From positions 8,868,400-8,932,399 of the forward strand of contig NC_079901.1 of NCBI RefSeq assembly GCF_024868665.1: a stretch of 64,000 nt of DNA. The letters are read 5' to 3'. The DNA comes from Triplophysa rosa (taxonomy: Eukaryota; Chordata; Actinopteri; Cypriniformes; Nemacheilidae). The first letter of the stretch is position 1. The number at the start of each line of letters is the position of its first letter. Shown here piece by piece: positions 60,953-64,000 of this stretch. Below the pieces are notes generated by a model. That model searched no databases, was not told the origin of the DNA, and saw only the letters and a program-made list of their open reading frames with translations. A program made the position numbers and the translations under genes.

Positions 60953-63032
60953 CTTGACTGCTCTCCATGTGTTCGCCGTCCCTTGTGTCGGTAACTACTA
61001 TCTCATTATTGTTTCACTCTCTTCACCTGGGTTGGCTCCGGCTTTTCTCTCTCTGCTGCTGTTTCTTATCACGCACTGGAACGCCTGCATCCAGTTTTTC
61101 ATATGTGCGCTGGGTGAATTTCCACCTGATAGCTGGGTCACTCGAGAACACCTCCTGGTACATCTCAACTCGCTTTTTACTGACTGTGTAGGTATTTAAC
61201 ACGGTGAGAAGTCATGTGAATTTAACGCCTGTTTTGCTCTTTTTCTGTCACATTACGCAGAATGCCTCAATTGGAGAGAAGTACTCTTCTTCTTTCTTTC
61301 GAGCATTCTCCCAAATGACCCAGACACCATATGCATTTCCTGACCCTCCACGTATGTCACATTTCAAACATTTATGCATTCGAAAAACTTAAATTGAGTG
61401 ATGCTTGCATATAGGTGAACTCAGGGCTAGGGGCTGTCACGATTATGAAATTTGACTGACGATTAATTGTCTAATAAATCATTGCGATTATGACGATTAA
61501 TTGTCTGTTTTAGGGCTTTGACGATTATGACGATTAATTGTCTGTTTTTGAGCTTTGACATTTAATTCTCATACATTTTTGAATCAGCTATTGAAACAAC
61601 CATATTGTTCTGAATACAAGACTTGTTTTTTTTCTTGGAAATACATCAGAAAAACTTGGGTCGTCATATATTTAAGGTTTAGGCTTTTACCTGTCAAATA
61701 CTTACAAATGAAGTAAATTGATCAGGTGTGAATTGAAGCCACCATTAAAATGCTATCAGTCATAGAAAAGCTTCTAGTCTGTTTTTTTCTCACTTGCAAG
61801 ACTACAACAAAATTTTACTTGTATGTTAATGAAATTTTGGTAGACTGGTTTTCACACTGAGATTTGCTTAAATAATATTAAATTGTACTGCAGGTAATTT
61901 GTATATGTTTTAGTTTTTTTTTTAAGTGATTGAGTTGTGGTGGTACATTTGACAAGTATTACCATGCTTTAGTAACAATATATACAATAAAATATGCAAT
62001 ATGCAGATGCACTACAACTCCCCCTAGTGTCTTCTATAGAGATGTGCGATAATTGCGATGATGTGAAACCATCGCGATGAGGTCAAACAATCGCGATGAG
62101 ACGATTATTTAATAATCGTGACAGCCCTACTCAGGGCTTTGACAAAATCCTTAACTCTAAAATTGACCTTAACCTTGTGAAAGAAAGCAGTATTATTTGC
62201 ATCGGCAAGCAGCACTCAAAAACGCTGTAAAAAAGATGTAATAATGGAGTTTGCATTGATGTGGTTCTCTGATTTGTAGGTATTGAAGAACAATGGACCA
62301 CCATCATAAGTATTGTGATTGGCTGGTGGATGTTAAGTGCACTTGTTGCTTTGGGGATAGCAGCATTTGCAGCTAGACAGGCGAACATAGAAGAGGTGCT
62401 CTTTTGTAACATTTGCTTATTTTTTATAAATAAACTGAAGGGTCAGATAATGTCATGCCATATTTGATATGTTACATCTGTAGCTGAAAAACTTTGAGCA
62501 TCTGCCCAAGACTTTGCGCCAGCGTGTCATCGCAGGCTACAGATGGCAACAGAAAAAGAGCTTTCTCAGCCTCCTGCAAGAATCACTAAAAAAGGTTTGT
62601 CAAAGTTGAGAAATTTTAAAATTAGTTTAAAATGTGAACTGATGTATGAAGTTATACCACTTTTTAGTTGCTTCTTGTTTTTATTATAGAGATTCAAATC
62701 CCAAATGTTGTCACTGACCAATCAAAATGAAATGTTCCAGAGAGCCGTGTGATAAATGTGTATATCTTCTATAAGTTTATTTTGTCTATGTGTAGGAGTA
62801 AATGAGCATATTCATGAGCTCAAAGCTAACAGACATTTCATGTTTCATACGGTAGGATGTTATGGAAGTCATGTGCCCAAACCTGACGAAGGGATGGATG
62901 TTTGCTAGCGGCGATGTCAAGATCATTGAAGCCGTTCTGATGAAGCTGGAGTACGAAATCTTCCAGGCAGGCGACATCATCATCCGTCTGAAAGGGCCAG
63001 CTGACATGATGTTCTTCATTGAGGATGGACAG
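60953..63032 (+). CDS. HCN-like channel with altered pore filter (HCNL1-type), partial
   Basis: Exons: to 61157 (homology clear from 61032), 61261-61351, 62280-62395, 62484-62594 and 62856-63032, with GT/AG borders and matching phase (207 residues from 61032). They follow an HCN channel in order. S5 is FLITHWNACIQFF (HCN CHWDGCLQF). The turret is EFPPDSWV (HCN DFPDDCWV). The pore helix is YSSSFFRAFSQM (HCN YSFALFKAMSHM). S6 follows WTTIISIVIGWWMLSALVAL. A shortened C-linker contains HLPKTLRQRV (HCN KLPxxxRQRI). The cyclic-nucleotide fold begins with LEYEIFQAGDIIIR. The spacing from SHM to the next Trp equals HCN, yet CIGYG is replaced by QTPYA. S1-S3 were not found and the phosphate-binding cassette lies beyond the sequence seen. 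From memory, zebrafish HCNL1 is reported as a voltage-gated proton pathway with a non-conducting central pore. A pseudogene is possible, but all five exons are open. Confidence 0.7.
61429..62128. mobile_element. 700-bp hAT-like MITE in the HCN-like intron
   Basis: Ends AGGGGCTGTCACGATTAT and ATAATCGTGACAGCCCT are inverses. ACTCAGGGCT is directly repeated at 61419-61428 and 62129-62138. hAT elements make 8-bp duplications, so two of these ten bases may be coincidence. Confidence 0.78.
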
Positions 63033-63072
63033 GTACTCGACCGAAAAACGACCGAAAAACGTTTTGCAATTG

Positions 63073-63135
63073 GTATATTTTAAATATATATATATATACT
63101 GTATATATACATATAGATAGATAGATATATATCTC
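63073..63135. repeat. (TA)n / TAGA microsatellite
   Basis: ATATATATAT tract followed by GATAGATAGATA. Confidence 0.85.
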
Positions 63136-63421
63136 CAGTCTACTTTTTAAATGTTGACTAAAGCCCATTGCATATTTTCGCATCCGTCAAGCATTTTGAG
63201 TGGCCTTTTTTAACAATTCAGAGACACCGTACAAACGAGAGCCAAATACGAAAAAACGCATACGAAAATTTCAGACTATATGTGCAAAGACCATTACTGA
63301 CAGATAGGGTAGGTCTAAGTATGTTTGGCGTATACTTGTTGCTTTCATCTTTTGATGGAGATATACTCTATAAAAGTGTTATGAAGTATTTGGCTTGTAG
63401 TTATGTTTTGTTGCAAATATA

Positions 63422-64000
63422 CACTCACCTAAAGGATTATTAGGAACACCTGTTCAATTTCTCATTAATGCAATTATCTAATCAACCAATCACATGGCAG
63501 TTGCTTCAATGCATTTAGGGGTGTGGTCCTGGTCAAGACAATCTCCTGAACTCCAAACTGAATGTCAGAATGGGAAAGAAAGGTGATTTAAGCAATTTTG
63601 AGCGTGGCATGGTTGTTGGTGCCAGACGGGCCGGTCTGAGTATTTCACAATCTGCTCAGTTACTGGGATTTTCACGCACAACCATTTCTAGGGTTTACAA
63701 AGAATGGTGTGAAAAGGGAAAAACATCCAGTATGCGGCAGTCCTGTGGGCGAAAATGCCTTGTTGATGCTAGAGGTCAGAGGAGAATGGGCCGACTGATT
63801 CAAGCTGATAGAAGAGCAACTTTGACTGAAATAACCACTCGTTACAACCGAGGTATGCAGCAAAGCATTTGTGAAGCCACAACACGCACAACCTTGAGGC
63901 AGATGGGCTACAACAGCAGAAGACCCCACCGGGTACCACTCATCTCCACTACAAATAGGAAAAAGAGGCTACAATTTGCACGAGCTCACCAAAATTGGAC
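63422..64000 (+). mobile_element. Tc1/mariner element, left end (continues past the window)
   Basis: A TA dinucleotide at 63420-63421 precedes the inverted-repeat start CACTCACCTAAAGGATTATT. A leader of about 148 bp leads to the transposase frame at 63570. Only the left inverted repeat is inside the window. Confidence 0.88.
63570..64000 (+). CDS. Tc1-family transposase, N-terminal part, open to the window edge
   Basis: The frame from ATG 63570 runs 143 codons without a stop to the last base. The first ~110 residues form the paired-type DNA-binding region: MGKKGDLSNFERGMVVGARR begins the first helix-turn-helix (LSISQSAQLLGFSRTTISRV) and GRKCLVDARGQRRMGRLIQA the second, linked by a GRK basic patch. 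NRKKRLQFARAHQNW near the edge is the segment that precedes the DDE catalytic domain in Tc1 transposases. The catalytic D, D and E residues are not visible. The absence of any lesion suggests a fairly young copy. It cuts DNA at TA sites to move the element. Confidence 0.85.
   Translation, partial: MGKKGDLSNFERGMVVGARRAGLSISQSAQLLGFSRTTISRVYKEWCEKGKTSSMRQSCGRKCLVDARGQRRMGRLIQADRRATLTEITTRYNRGMQQSICEATTRTTLRQMGYNSRRPHRVPLISTTNRKKRLQFARAHQNW

Overview
The window is teleost nuclear DNA, most likely from a cypriniform (carp/zebrafish-like) fish. The protein-coding genes have vertebrate exon-intron structure. The space between them is packed with short inverted-repeat transposons of the kind common in cyprinids (Angel-like MITEs, TTAA-flanked piggyBac-like foldbacks, hAT-like MITEs), a Tc1 element, solo LTRs and microsatellites. 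The exact species cannot be told from the sequence.

Layout. (1) 1-12 kb, minus strand: the first six coding exons of dner (Delta/Notch-like EGF-repeat receptor); the remaining exons lie beyond the left edge. Intron 1 holds a ~200-bp tandem repeat array interrupted by MITEs. (2) 12-22.5 kb: intergenic transposon country, with a self-nested TTAA element, a perfect 42-bp inverted repeat, a solo LTR with target-site duplication, and a 3.6-kb element with ~200-bp terminal inverted repeats that split an Angel-like MITE. (3) 22.7-30.4 kb, plus strand: an LBH-domain gene (lbh-like, 159 residues, four coding exons) with a TATA box and poly(A) signal. (4) 31.6-32.8 kb, plus strand: a single-coding-exon C5a-receptor-like GPCR. 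(5) 35.7-43.5 kb, minus strand: a complete four-exon dact3 (Dapper family Wnt regulator, 612 residues, PDZ-ligand C-terminus). (6) 48.5-52.1 kb, minus strand: a gene I do not recognise, built from a run of small phase-2/phase-2 exons that encode a repeated Arg/Pro/Ser-rich peptide, with a TATA box and a duplicated leader. (7) 57-60.1 kb, minus strand: separated coding-like segments related to Ulp1/SENP-type (C48) proteases, next to a minisatellite. (8) 61-63 kb, plus strand: five exons of an HCN-like cation channel whose GYG selectivity filter is replaced by PYA, as expected for the HCNL1 type; it runs toward the right edge. (9) 63.4-64 kb: the left end of a Tc1/mariner element with an open transposase frame running off the window.

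The genes do not form a pathway. They are independent vertebrate loci: DNER in neuronal Notch signalling, LBH-like in transcriptional co-regulation, C5aR-like in complement chemotaxis, Dact3 in Wnt/Dishevelled signalling, and HCN-like in membrane excitability or proton flux. Human DACT3 and C5AR1 are both in 19q13.32, so the c5ar-dact3 neighbourhood looks like conserved synteny. Splice sites were placed by hand from consensus signals, reading phase and remembered family sequences; no alignment or search could be run.
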